Source of the DNA: Mucor racemosus
Taxonomy: Eukaryota > Mucoromycota > Mucoromycetes > Mucorales > Mucoraceae
NCBI GenBank assembly: GCA_027405735.1
Contig: JAPEHQ010000001.1
Location: 4,340,001-4,404,000 of the forward strand
Direction of reading: 5' to 3'
Length of the DNA stretch: 64,000 bases
Every line of letters starts with the position of its first letter. The stretch's first letter is position 1. Positions 12,421 to 24,665 of the stretch are shown here, in pieces. The notes under the pieces are model-generated. The model was not told where the DNA came from. It made no database searches and saw only the letters and a list, made by a program, of their open reading frames with translations. Both the position numbers and the translations under genes were made by a program.

Positions 12421-13036
12421 TGATAATGTCAATCTAAAATTAGAAACACCCCATCTTGTCGTCATTGTTATAAGCCATGAAAAGCTTGATTTTTAATAAT
12501 ACAGCAATTAAATATAAAACAAGATGATACTAATAATAGCATACGGTGAGTATTTAGCATCTAAGTAAGTTTGGTGGAGCATGCTTTTTACCTCTTTTAA
12601 AAATCCTGAGGCAAACACAACATCTTGATCCTGTAATCTCTATCCATCAAAATGTTGCAATTTCCACCACTGCACAATGAATGCGTTTTTTATCTATCTT
12701 GACCTCTATGTACATTGTTGGATATCAGTTTTTTACCAGTTGTATTTTCTATGATTCACTAATATTCAGTCATATTGAACAATGATTTGTAGCATTACCA
12801 AAAAAAAAAAGAACAAACGCTTCAAAACTTTTCTGCATATCAAATTACGCGATTTAGTAGCAATGATTTCACTTAAGTATGCTTTTTGGACCTATTGATG
12901 TTAATTAAAATAATTAGTATTTTAATTTAAAAGTAGGCTGTGTCGCTTTATACGATACGTTTACATTCACCCATTCAGTAAATGATACTGCATTTATTAT
13001 CCGGTATATCAATCAACCAACGTCATCTTGATTGGG
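12332..13036. repeat. Left part of the spacer of inverted repeat P2
   Basis: 12340-12780 matches the reverse complement of 42600-42950, the segment upstream of the dynein fragment in unit U5. It includes a possible second exon relic (minus-strand pieces DILMDR/NILMDRDY and KMLCLP). 12780-13036 has no match that I saw. Confidence 0.5.
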
Positions 13037-13773
13037 TCACTACGGCCGAACTATGCTTCCCATGGGCATAATGTTCTGCAAAGATGGGTAGAATAAAACA
13101 TTTTTTTGTGCAAATCAGGCAGCCCAGATGGGCAGAGCAATGAGCCCAAGGTTTTTAGTCAATTTATTGAAGTATATTAATTATAATATGATTAATAATG
13201 AAGATAATTTGAGCGGTTCAAAACAGATGCGAATTACACTTATTCAACAGAATTGCCTTATTGACGAGATATATCAATTTGAAATTTGAAGTTTGAAAAA
13301 GTTGTTCTGTCCATGTTCTTCTTTCAGGGACCAAATGAGAACAACGACAACAACATGTTTGATAACACTAAAAGTATTTATGCCTTTGTAAATTCCTGTT
13401 TGTAACACACAAAATCTTTTTTCTTCCCCACTCTTTCCTCAGCTCTTTTATTTATGTTTAAAACTACAACAAAAAGACTAATATTTTTTAAAAACTGAAA
13501 TCAAGTAGTAGGTGCAAGTACATGTTTTTCCTATTGTTTATTTAGAAATAAATTATTAACTGTTAATGTTAGTGTATGTTATAATATCTTTCTCGAACAA
13601 AAAAAAGCATTTATTTCTATGTAGTGGCCAACAAACAGCTAAGAAGAGGAAAACAAGATGTTGTCTTGTATATCACTAGCAACTATCAAAGGCACACCAT
13701 AATTATTACTTATTAGCTTGTTATTAATTGATTTTACTAATAAATCAATTTTTATAGGTCAGAAGTAAGTTTG
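13037..13773 (+). repeat. Third CACTACGGCC-ended segment and unmatched DNA
   Basis: CACTACGGCCGAACTATGC near 13037-13055 is followed by a short run of catgggcat, gatgggta, gatgggcag and gagcccaag motifs to about 13160. The rest to 13773 is AT-rich DNA with no reading frame; a tract near 13425-13455 is pyrimidine-rich. Confidence 0.45.
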
Positions 13774-15255
13774 TTCTGGTAAAGCATTGAATAAATTGGC
13801 TTGCGACAAAGAGAATAAAAAGGCGGCAATAGATTCCAGTGATGGCCGTGTTTATGTTTATACTTATGATGTTGTAGGGGTAAGACTAAAACATGATGTA
13901 ATCATCTATAACGCGATAATTATAAAGTAAGACTATATTATCATCAAATAAACTATCACATAATATTAACATGTATAAAGACTTACAGTAATAAGCTTGA
14001 ATCAAGTGGGTATAGCATCGTAAATTCTTGAAGAAGTTCTGACATGTATTATAAAATCTCTTATTTTTAAGACTTACAAAGCTTATATTCGGAATATTAA
14101 TTTCAAAAATTATTCTTGTCCAGATCATCAATTTTGACATTTTTTAATTTTTTTTTTCTGATTTTGCAAATCTAGAGTTAATTATGGTACCAATTATAAA
14201 AACAAAAAATATAAACATACACAAAATTCAGAGCTCTATCTGCTCAATAAAAAATAGCAAATACTTTTATTGCAAAATATTACATGAAAATCCTTTAATC
14301 AAAAAACCGTTTTTGGGACAAAAGTGCAGATTTTCACTACTTAACATTTAATATTAAGCTTTTATAAAATGCATATTACCTATAGCTACAATTCTCTCTC
14401 ACAATGTAGTATATTTAAACGTTGATTTTGGTATCAAAAATTGTTTTTTCTGTTTTTTGATCAATATCATGAGTGTTGGTAAGGATAAAATGAGCCCCGA
14501 AAAATGTCCGTTACAAAGTCTGAACTTTCAGACCATACATGGTTAAATATAAGAAAAGTAAAAAAAAAAAAGTTTTTTTATTTAAAACTTAGACATACTA
14601 TAGTATAAGAGACTTAGCCGTTCGATCTTGCTATGCTCAATTACGGCGTTGCTCTACGGGCTCGTTTTTGCAATTTTTTAACAAATCTATGATATGACAG
14701 ACAATTTTCCTGGTAGAAAAATGTATGTTTCTAGATAACAGATAGTGCCTATTTTATTTAGTTTATGGTTGATGCGCTGTAATGCTACTTTTACGTTGGC
14801 TGAAATGAGCAATTTAGCAGGGTTTTAGTTGCGCTAAATACTGTAAAGCCTTGAAAATCCTTTTCTACGTGCGCTGTTTTTCTCATTTTGTTTTTATATT
14901 TATTCCAAGAATATATTCACCGTTTGATAAGGCATATCATACTACAGTATCAAGCTGGTATTCTTTTCGTTTATCTGAATACGCATGCTAGCATAAGGGA
15001 TTAATGTTTTTGATATAGGTAGCAGCAGTCTATATTAGAGGCTGATATTTCCATTTAACTGCATTCTAAGATCAAATATCATTAGTTACTACTGTACTGT
15101 TGGACGTATTTCTTGATTACCAGATCAAATCGAAGGCAATAATATTTACAGTATATCCACTCAATGAAAAGCTAGAACTGGCCACGAACTCACGAAATGT
15201 TCCAGAAAAGTGATAAAATTTCAAATGATATAGAAACAAAAAAAGAATAACCTAA
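13774..15255 (+). repeat. Dynein-fragment repeat unit U3, right arm of inverted repeat P2
   Basis: Reverse complement of about 10850-12331. The 84-codon open frames at 11965-12219 (+) and 13886-14140 (-) differ by a single residue, showing how similar the arms are. The dynein piece at 13775-13880 reads LNKLACDKENKKAAI followed by GRVYVYTYD, sharing with U2 the same changes from the other copies (tgcgac, gagaat), so U2 and U3 derive from one another. Confidence 0.8.
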
Positions 15256-15286
15256 TATCCTGCTAATAACCATTAGTCTTAATCGT

Positions 15287-15825
15287 TGTTGTATGCTGCC
15301 AAGTATCATATCTTATCACCTTTTACAGTATCAATACATCTTATAATCTATTGACTACGACATGTATTGAAGTGCAAAGTCTTGATATCAGATATTATAA
15401 ATAAGAAACTCCTAGTGTACTAAGTCTAATCCAGTAATTACCAAGAACACTTGGACCTCAATTATGACACCATATTATTTTATCACAATGGTTAATCAAT
15501 CAAGTAGCTATCAAATCAACATTCAAGCGCATTTAGTGCAGCATTGAAACAAGTCAACTCACAAGCTCTGCAAGAACAGTGAAATTATAATTGATTCATT
15601 TCAATCCATACTGTATATTACTATCAAACAAATCTAATGATTCAATAGTGCCTTAAATTACATCTCAGGATCTCAATGTCAAATCAATATAAAAGACCAT
15701 ACTTTTATATCTAAATAAACGATATCTTGTTTTTATTGTACACTTGAAAAACGGATTCAATACTCATTCTCTTTTAATCGTATTCTTTTTTAAGTATTAT
15801 TTATTAAACCTGAAAATATACGACA
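15287..15825 (+). mobile_element. LTR-like segment, family 4, second copy
   Basis: TGTTGTATGCTGCCAAG ... ATATACGACA, about 539 bp, same orientation and order as 9537-10074. The left junction (cttaatcgt) matches the uninterrupted sequence seen in reverse near 47318-47340, so an insertion here is likely, but the right flank does not continue the target. Confidence 0.5.
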
Positions 15826-15929
15826 CTTGGTTTTATTTAATGAAAAAAAAATTGAACAGAAATAAAAAATGGGATCCAGTTTTAATGAAAAGCAGTGAAT
15901 TTTACTCATTTATAAGACTTCGTGAGATA

Positions 15930-16145
15930 TTGGAATAAATTTAGGAGTATCTACCATAATGCGGCCAATCCATATATATTTAATAATGTTTAATAAGGTA
16001 TATCTTAAAAAGTGCTTAGTACTACGTAAGTTATGAAAAAGAAAAATGCTTCGATCTTGATGATGGAAAAACTATAAAAATTAAATCTCTTGACAGTTCA
16101 AACTTTAATCAAACACTCAAGCAGGTTCGTTTATGCACATGGTAG
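15930..16145 (+). repeat. Repeat family A end fragment
   Basis: The stretch ataatgcggccaatccatat ... tctaaggtatatc-like to ctcgagcaggt-like corresponds to 27250-27400 and 52985-53070. It is a truncated, diverged piece of the family-A terminus. Confidence 0.5.
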
Positions 16146-17232
16146 CTATGAAAGCTTCTCTAGCACTTAAAAATATTGATTAACCCTATTTATTTGTTGC
16201 AAATTTATTAGAAAACATCTGTTTTTTGAAAGTGCAATACAACTGAATAAAAAACGACTAGGCGAATAATAATTTATTTTTTAATGTTTAATAGATATAT
16301 AATTGATACATGTATTCACTGGTTAAAAAAATATTTTCCAAAGATTCCCATTTATAGTATCAAATCGAACCAAATTTTTTGATAATCCTAAGATGACACA
16401 AAAAATAATACTCACATATAAAACCCTATCTCGATGAATTTCGGTTGTAGTTGTTTGTAATGAGTACTATGATCTTGTAATAGGTTGAGTCTATTAAGAA
16501 AGAAGTACAAAAGGTGGACGTTGTTGGTGTTACTAACTGTAGTTGACTATTACTTTGGTCAATACTTACTATGTATTAAATGTAATTAATATTGGACAAG
16601 TAGTATTAAGTAATAGGTCGATTGGGGTTATGATAATAAGTTTATTTGATTTAAAATTATTAACAAAGGAAAGAAACAGATATTTTCACTAAAGTTCAAT
16701 ATCTGATTCAACATTTACATATTTATATGGATTATCTAACTGAAACTAATTCCTGCAATTATTGTTGAGACATCATGTAATGTGAATCATTACATTGTTA
16801 TAGCTGAAAATGTATATATGGCATTACCGTTATCTAATTTCCATAGTCTTAATCTTGGTTGTACCAATATTATTGCTGTATTACCCGAGATTGCCACCTG
16901 CTATTATATATATCTTCATAAATCTGTCATAACTCTTATGTACCTATCGCCGAAGGCTATTAGGTATTTTATTTACGTTTTATATGTTTAGTCTGTAAGG
17001 AACAACTATTCAACTAGTAATGAATATAGTAGTAATATATTTATATTAGAAAGAAGTTAATTTTATTATGGAAGTATATAACATGAGATTATATACTCAT
17101 GACTAGTAATAACTAAATACCGACCAGATCTATCGAAATGAGCAAGACGTACTCCATGCGAAAGATATCACGTGACCTTAATTTGTTTTGTATGTCTACT
17201 TATTATTAATTATGATTAACCAATTACAAAAA
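16146..17232. other. Intergenic upstream of tRNA-Thr
   Basis: No gene. An imperfect hairpin lies near 16774-16795 (atgtaatgtgaatcattacat). The 16500-17150 portion has the length and TATA-rich composition of an LTR and sits just upstream of a tRNA gene, a favoured site of some retroelements, but no repeat partner or duplication was found. Confidence 0.3.
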
Positions 17233-17305
17233 GCCTTCTTGGCTCAGTTGGCAGAGCGTCTGCCTAGTAAGCAGAAGGTCAACAGTTCAATTCTGTTAGC
17301 AGGCA
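17233..17305 (+). tRNA. tRNA-Thr (anticodon AGU)
   Basis: 73-nt cloverleaf without intron: acceptor strand GCCTTCT, D-arm region TGGCTCAGTTGGCAGAGCG, anticodon stem TCTGC/GCAGA around loop CTAGTAA (anticodon AGT), variable AGGTC, T-stem AACAG/CTGTT around TTCAATT, then AGCAGGC plus discriminator A. Internal A-box (TGGCTCAGTTGG) and B-box (AGTTCAATTCT) are present. One T-C mismatch in the acceptor stem is the only flaw. A T5 run at 17310-17314 serves as Pol III terminator. Confidence 0.93.
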
Positions 17306-17309
17306 TTTC

Positions 17310-17314
17310 TTTTT
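17310..17314 (+). terminator. Pol III terminator of tRNA-Thr
   Basis: Run of five T four bases after the tRNA end, the usual RNA polymerase III stop. Confidence 0.7.
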
Positions 17315-17766
17315 GCTCACTTACCTAAAAGCAGTGTATGTAGTGTGGTTTTTTGTCATTTCGATTGATAGTTTTTGTTAATCTTGGTTCTGTTGAAATA
17401 TATTTGGAGCAACGTGAGTTTAAAGTATTTCCAAAGATTGCTTGAATTGTCTTTTTGATTCGAAATAGTCATTTAATTGGATTTAATATGGTCATCTTTG
17501 AATATATATACAATATGCAGATAGTTATTCAGCATTCCGTAATGCTTCGTACTATTTCACCAATATTCGATTTATAGTCTTACAGTATCAAAAATTACAA
17601 AAGTGATTAAAATTATCGAGTAAAAGTTAGTGTTTATGGCAATTTATTATACAAATAGAAAGAAGACGTTAAAATAGAGATTAGATGATAATTGTATGTA
17701 TATATGAATGTTTGTAATTGTATGTAATTTGATCAAGTACATTGAAATGATACCGTATCTAGCATC

Positions 17767-19257
17767 TTAGTAATAGTTTTGATATTGCTGATTATTATTG
17801 TGATGATATGGCTGTTGATATTGATGGTGTTGAATATTATACGATAGATTGTTGCTACTTCCATTATGGCTTCCATTACTATGGTGATATGGAGTTGATG
17901 ACCAAGGTTGACCTTGAGCATGTGAGGTTAATCCTACTTGGTCACTACCAACAGATGATAAACTATTTCGTCTGGTAAATTGTGATCCCATTACTGTGCT
18001 GGCATTTGAAGAAGACACTTGAGGATAATAATTTGGCCTGCCAGGATTATTATTTACACTTCCTGTAAAACTTTGTTGTTGTTGATGCTGTTGATAGTGC
18101 TGCCTTGGGGTTTGTTGATGATAATAATTGTTTGCAGAGAGATTATTCATATCAACTTTTGGTAAAGTAGGTTGAGGTAGTGATTTCATTTCGATATCAT
18201 CTTTTTTCGAGGAATTCTTCTGATGGTGATGGTGGTTATAATCTGCTTTTTTATTCTTTTCAATTCTCTTTTTTGCTTGTTTTTTCAGCAATTCTTCGAT
18301 TCTGTTAAATATACACTGTTAAAACAACTATATAAATCTATTGCTGTAGCACAATATTACCTTTTATCAACTTTATGGCAGCAATATTCTTTCAGATTAC
18401 CTTGAATATGACATAAAACAGGAATATAAATAACAGCAGCAGCGCATAACAATATGAATGAAATTGCAAAAATAACAGTAGAAAAGATCATTGTGCCTGT
18501 CATGATACGTTGAACAGCATTTCTGCCTAAACCATCATTTGATATAATCAAACCATTATTGATTTGAATCCATTTGGGAATAATCGTTTTGAGTGTAACA
18601 ATGTTAATTACTTGTCTAGGCGCTTCTGCCAAAAGTAGTTTTTTCCAACCTATATTTAAACATATTCTGTAAATTACATTCTTAATTTGTGCACTAAATT
18701 TTGTATTACCTTTCAAAGTGAAAAATACGAAAAATGCAATAGAATCAATCCGTTTTCTTGAGCGATTGATTTTACCGAACAAGCAAAAATATTTGTAATC
18801 TTTGACTGAATACCATCTATTGGCAATGACAGAAAAAAAAGCATATGAAATATCCCTCGATTCAATAATCCCTCTTGATTTTCTAATATCCCAAAATAAT
18901 AGCACAAATGAAATCAAAATTGCACCCAAGAAAATCCACTTTGAAACATCTGGGGGAATAGACGCATCAGCATTGATACTTGAATTTCCAATAACCAAAA
19001 GCGAGACTATACAATGAAATTAACATTTTAAAAATTTCCATTTTACACATTTAATCTACAGTACCTGCTGTCCATAAATCTGCCACATAAACTAAAAAAC
19101 CCTTCAACATCAACAAATACATAAACATATAACTAGTTCGCACAGGGCATGATGGATCATAAAATTCATTGATATCAATATAGTCAAATTTATGATCTTT
19201 TACGATTTCTTGCTTCCATTTGGGGCCTCTATTTCCTCCACCTCCACAACACTGCAT
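17767..19257 (-). CDS. Kch1-type fungal potassium channel/transporter
   Basis: Minus-strand exons 19065-19257, 18710-19006, 18361-18649, 17767-18301 code for 437 residues. N-terminal CCGGGG, then KWKQEIVKDHKFDYIDI, a membrane span (about 42-60) ending VYVADLWTA, a second span (88-105), the conserved RDISYAF and FFTLKGWKKLLLAEAPRQ (about 158-176) and a third span near 214-238. These match the fungal Kch1 family, low-affinity K+ influx proteins of the plasma membrane that in yeast support Ca2+ channel activation during stress or mating. The last ~150 residues are a low-complexity His/Gln/Asn/Ser tail. The start is uncertain: ATG at 19257 gives MQCCGG; alternatively an ATG at 19314 followed directly by gtaaat could splice to the TGT at 19251, giving MCCGG. 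It is divergent from HRD1. Confidence 0.85.
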
Positions 19258-20293
19258 ATAAAATATAGGTTATTATTCGCATTCGATGATGTGCGGTTTG
19301 TTTATATTTACCATTTTAAATGAGCAAAAAGTAAGTTTGAAAAAAAATTGCTGAAAATATACAGAAAAATCGGCTAATTAATGCAAGGATTTTAACTACT
19401 CTGAAGGCCCTTTTTGCTTTCTTCTCCAAGAGAAAAGAAGAAAAGTATCACAAAGCAAGTGCAAGGTAGTTAAATACTCCTTTTCTCAATATTTTAACCC
19501 AACCAACCAGCTTTCTTTGATTCAATTGCGAAAGGAGAGGCAATCAGGCACGAGAAACTCGGGGCGGGGTTACCGTGTAAAAATAGACCAAATACCGTAA
19601 CATTCAATTAGTCGAGGGAGGGATTGTCTACGGTTCGACAATAGAAAATGCATATTTAAAACATGAATGTCTATACTTTCATCAATTAATATTAATCAAT
19701 CCTATAATATTACATATCTTTACTTGAATTAATAAGATACAATCAAAACCGTTATATAGTTACAGTAATTGAAGATTCTGAGGATGGCCCTCAAAATGAC
19801 GTTTTATCACCATGGCAACCACATTATTTCAATAGTAACCAGGTAAATTATCGATCTTCACAGTGGGCTACAGACAAAAAACCACCCAGGGCAATCTAGC
19901 AACAACAACAATCCTCGGTACCAAAACTTGGAATGAAAGTCTCCTACATCTCAATTCATAATATGATCATGAAAAAGATCAATACCACTGAGAAATTCCT
20001 CCACTTTATAGTACTTGATTCAAATTACAATGAAACAAATTGAGACTCTTTATTTTTCGTAGTTTGCATGTAACTCATGTTGGCAGACAACTTGAAATTT
20101 TGTGCTTCTTGGGAAGTTGTACCGCCTAATTTTAATCAATCACATCACGTCATTTATGAATACGTGGCGGGCATTTCGGTGATGCACACTCGAATTTTCC
20201 TTATTGTGTGGTTTTTTCTTGGTAATTTAGCATATATAATAACTTTTTTTTGTACTTTTTCCTTGTCCAAAACCACTATAACAATAACTTAAA
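19258..20293. promoter_or_regulatory. Bidirectional intergenic region between KCH1-like gene and HRD1
   Basis: About 1 kb separating two divergent genes. It contains a GC-richer patch near 19558-19575 (ctcggggcggggttaccg) and a coding-like relic at 19766-19900. A 71-codon open frame at 20077-20292 runs into the HRD1 start but has no recognisable motif and is probably untranslated leader. Confidence 0.4.
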
Positions 20294-22510
20294 ATGAGAT
20301 TGGCCGTTTATGGCTGCGTATCCTCTGTACTGGCTATTGGAGTGGTACTTTCCGCAATGCATCAACGCTCAAATTTCTACGCTGCTTGTATCTACCTCTC
20401 AAAGTCCAGTGCTTGTATGATGGTAAACTAATTATAATCCTCATTTACAATCGAAACAATACTAATATTTTAATAGATTTTATTAAATATGGGTTTTATT
20501 ATATCAGTTTTATTTGGTAAAGCATTACAAGCCGTCTTTTTTGGACGATTAAGAGCAATTGAAGTCGAGGTAATTGAATTTGAACAATCAAATTCATCTT
20601 TTAGTCTACTGATTTTCATTTTATATAGCACTTGTATGAAAGGTCTTGGTATGCAGTGACGGAAACATGTTTAGCAATGACCATTTTCCGGGAAGAATTC
20701 GACCTACAATTCATTGTTGTATTCACAACTTTATTATTTTTGAAAATATTTCATTGGTTATGTCAAGATCGTGTTGAATTCGTAAGTTTAATATAGTCCA
20801 TTATTAATGCAATTTTTGGCTTATCATCCTTATTGTTGCAATTAGATGGAACAATCTCCTGCAAACCGCGTTACATTCCATGTTAGAATTATTAATCTCT
20901 TGGCAATTTTATTGCTAATAGATTCATTATTAGCTAATCATGCTATCCAGGTTACTCTTACAAAGGGTCCCAACATGATGATAATGTTTGGTTTCGAGGT
21001 GAGTAATTTTGTATGTAAAATGTATGAATCAAGGAAGCTTACATCAGCCTAGTATACTATTTTGATATGCTCTATTTTGTCGACAATCGGAAAATACATC
21101 CTCAATGTGATTGATATGAGAACAGAGCAAACTTGGGAAGGAAAATCCATGTACATCTTTTATTTGGACTTGGTTACAGGTAATATGAAATGTTGCTATA
21201 GTTTATACTCGATATTGAAACAATATTTCATCTTTTAGATTTCTTCAAGTTGGTTACGTATCTTGTTTTCTTTTTATACATCTGCTTGAATTATCAATTG
21301 CCACTTCATATTATTCGAGACGTATATGTTACATTTAGATCATTTATTCAGAAATGCAGAGACCTTTACCGTTATCGCCGAGCAACTCGCAATATGAATG
21401 AGCTCTATCCAAATGCAACCGCTGAAGATTTAACTCGATCAAGTGATAGTACCTGTATTATTTGTAGAGAAGAAATGCAAATAGTAGACACAACTATGGA
21501 TGAAGATAATCCTGAAGCAGCAGCTTATAGAGGTGATAATGAGCAAAACCTGGATCAACCCAAGAAATTACCTTGTGGACATATATTTCATTTTCATTGC
21601 TTGCGAAGTTGGCTCGAAAGACAACAAACCTGCCCTACTTGGTAAGTAAATTTGATAAAAAAAAATAAAAAAAAAAAACTAGATTTATTTATATTCAATT
21701 ATGTATAGTCGTCGTTCTGTATTAACTGAAGCAAACAATCAAAATCAAACACAACCTCAGGATCAACAGCAACAACCTCAGGCACAACAACAACAACAAC
21801 AACAACAACACCCCATAGCAGCACCTGCGCAACAACATCATCATCATCAACAACAACAACCATTTGTGCAATCATTATTCAACCACATGCCTATTCCCTC
21901 TGCTCCTCATCATCATCAAACGAATATCCCTTCTTCATCTTTAAATATTCTTACACCATCAAACCAACCCAGCAATATACCTGGTTTGATACCTTTGGTA
22001 CCTTTAAACCCTCAGCTTTATCAGCAATCACAGTTAGATGGAGGCAGAAATACACTTCCCATTAATTTATCAGAAGACGATTTACGTATTTTATCTACAA
22101 CTACAAGAGATGCGCTGGAACAAAGATTAAGAATTTTAACTAATGTGGATGAGCAGATTTCAGATTCTATTATCAAATTGACAAGAGTTTTGAGTGCGAT
22201 GCCTATAGAAACAGCATCAACAGATCAGCAACACAGTACTCAAACCACAACTAATGATACTGATATTAACATGTCTTCTCAGCAACAAACTGACAATGCT
22301 AATAATGCTGTTTCACATAATGATGCTGCCAAAACCTCTAATATTTCAACAGATTTAGAAGACAGTGGCACCAGAGTAACAGAAATGCAAACAGTTGATG
22401 GGGCAGTGGAGGAAGAGGAGGAACATCAACAACATCAGCAAGATATTAGTGATAGACGAAGAGAGAAAATGCCTAATTACGCAGCTTCTTCTTCGATCGA
22501 ACAAGAGTAA
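20294..22510 (+). CDS. HRD1: HRD1/synoviolin-type ER membrane RING ubiquitin ligase
   Basis: Seven exons: 20294-20422, 20477-20569, 20629-20781, 20846-20998, 21053-21179, 21239-21641, 21709-22510; 619 residues. The N-terminal ~240 residues form several membrane spans and include the Hrd1-typical ILLNMGF, FGRLRAIEVEHLYER, FREEFD, MEQSP and DFFKLVTYLVF. A RING-H2 follows: C291, C294, C331, H333, H336, C339, C350, C353; the last cysteine codon is split by intron 6. Between C294 and C331 lies an acidic insertion. Hrd1 is the E3 of ER-associated degradation, retro-translocating and ubiquitinating misfolded ER proteins and, in fungi, regulated sterol enzymes. The C-terminal ~260 residues are Gln/His/Asn-rich, with a CAA-rich tract at 21760-21870, and end in an acidic-basic stretch. 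All introns are about 50-67 bp. Assignment is secure; only the low-complexity tail is uninformative. Confidence 0.95.
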
Positions 22511-23876
22511 AATGAAATCTAATTATAATAAAATAAAGGGGACCTTATCACCCAACTGTACATGTATATTCTTAATTATGTTAAACTGAGAAAAAATTAT
22601 GCATCTAGCAAGAGAGATTTGAAAGCTCTATTTTCATGCATGCAACACATAGTGTAACTGAAAACTTCAACGCCTTCGCCTATTTCTCAAAGCATCAGTT
22701 GCCGTTAACAATTTAACTTTTATGCACTCTAAAACTAAAATTATACAAATTCAATTATTTTGAGCCAGTTTCCAAAAAATATAATTTATTAAATCAAAGC
22801 TATGATATCTTGGTGAATAGGTTTTGGATTCTACCATTTTTTAGCATTATTCCTTGTAAAGTGCCCTCACCTAATAAATATTAAAAAAAAAAACTGATTT
22901 TCATGCATTAATACGTCTGCCGATTTTAAGGATTTTTGAGAATTAAATATATCAAATCAAAGATATAAATTATGGAATCAGCTTTGCCTTAAATTAAGGA
23001 TGATGTAAAAATTACTAAATGTTGTTTTTTAAAAAACGAAATAGACAGCATCGAGTCTTTTTATGATATACCTTTTACCGTCTAAATTATGCAAGACGTT
23101 TAGTTTTTATTTTAACTGTTTCGCTAGATTATAGCTGTATTTTTGCAAAAGGGATGGCATATAATGTCCAAAAAAAAAAAAAACTTGGAAATGTTCAGAT
23201 GAGGAGAGCCCAAAAGAATCTTTGGAGTTAATGAGATTGATGAAATATAAACCAACCAACGAAGCATTTTAAGCATTTCCAGGTACTTTTAATTAGGTCA
23301 TAAATATTGCAGAGTAATACATAGCTTCCGAGAAGCTAAAAAAAAAAAAGGGCGCTATCTTCTTACTCAAGGCATAACCATTCATGAAAGCTAAGATTTG
23401 GATAATTGACGCGGTTTACTCCTGGCTACCAGTGATTGTAGTTTCAGCTCATTAGAATCTATGTAATATGTATCGAGAACGAGCTTAATTCCGGGGGGGG
23501 GGGTTAATTAGTTTCTTGGACTTGACAAGAAGGAGATTTATATGTTTTTTAATCATCCCCTCAAAATCTGCTGTTTGCTAAGGAAATCAAAACGGGCGAT
23601 CTCTTATTTATTGTTTAGCAAGGATTGCTTCAAAATTTAATTTCAAATCATAAGTTAATTTAGTATTGACTTTTGAAAAAAAAAACTGAAATAACGTGCA
23701 AAAATTTGATGGAAGTGGCAGTTTCCAATTTACACATTTTACAGCAACTCATGGAGGCTGAAATTTGAATTATTTGTGGAAGGTAGCTATTTATACCTAT
23801 GGTTATAATTGGAGTCCATTTTGATCAATATTTATTGAGAAAGAGTTTGTCTACTGTCCTTAATACGTGTGAATTG
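22511..23876. other. Gene-free stretch with homopolymer runs
   Basis: 3' flank of HRD1, then AT-rich DNA with many A8-A13 runs and one G10 run near 23495. No gene or in-window repeat partner recognised; probably decayed transposon sequence. Confidence 0.35.
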
Positions 23877-24665
23877 CAGTGGAATTACTTACTAAAAAAG
23901 CTTGATAATAATATTGTAAAATAACTTAATTTTCAAGTAGCGCTCATAAAATATGATGCCACTTGAAATGTGAATAACAATAACAAACAAACGCTTCTTC
24001 AATTAAACACAATAGTAAACGGATACTAAAAATATGAAATACCTTTTGAACCATACATGTCGTGTAGATAATAGCATCCTTGATCACGGTACAATCAATT
24101 ATACAAATGACATATATATATCAAAAAGAATTCTGCTCAAGTTAATAATAATAATAAACAAAAATATCAACTAATCATCTGTATCGTAGTTGCATTATTA
24201 ATATAAATAAGTTTCAAGCATATAAAAAATAAACCTTAATTCGAGGTTACATAAAATAGATATAACAATAATAAACAAACATTTCCCAAAAGGTCGATAT
24301 TGCCACACTTGACATAAAATCCCTTATGATCAATGCTCTACATGATTTGCTCCTTAAAATATTAAATCAATAACAATTTACTTCAAACTAGAAAATTACT
24401 AAATATAAATCCATTCAAGTCTGATGGTACACAAGTTCTCTAAAATACTATAAATACCCTCATACTTTTTCAATTATTTTAAATTTTTAGAAATCTTTTG
24501 TGATACAACCTTAGCTGATTATAATTATATTTCTATTAGCATTGGTGTCGATCCGGGTTTTGCCAGCCAAATTTACTAATATAAGCTGGGCTCGACAACA
24601 TCCCTAATTTCCACCGCTTTTATTTTTATTTTAGTAAACAACATTGTTATTTACTGCAAAGATTA
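23877..24665 (+). repeat. Interspersed repeat B, copy 1 (about 0.8 kb)
   Basis: Matches 41331-42060 and its mirror 50306-51035 with moderate divergence (shared gtggaattac, GCTCATAAAATATGATGCCA, ACCATACATGTCGTGTAGAT, CCCAAAAGGTCGATATTG, ATCCATTCAAGTCTGATGGT). After it, 24655-24740 carries a short inverted copy of its own beginning (catatttttagcattgg ... gtgttcaattgaagtgtttg). No coding capacity. Confidence 0.75.

Noticed and set aside
13425..13455. Pyrimidine tract as promoter of a gene in the P2 spacer
   Set aside because: No reading frame follows it.
16500..17150. LTR inserted upstream of tRNA-Thr
   Set aside because: Suggestive position and size but no second copy, no clear TG...CA ends and no target duplication.
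20077..20292. 71-codon frame immediately upstream of HRD1 as a separate gene
   Set aside because: No family, no splice logic, and it ends directly at the HRD1 start; most likely leader sequence.
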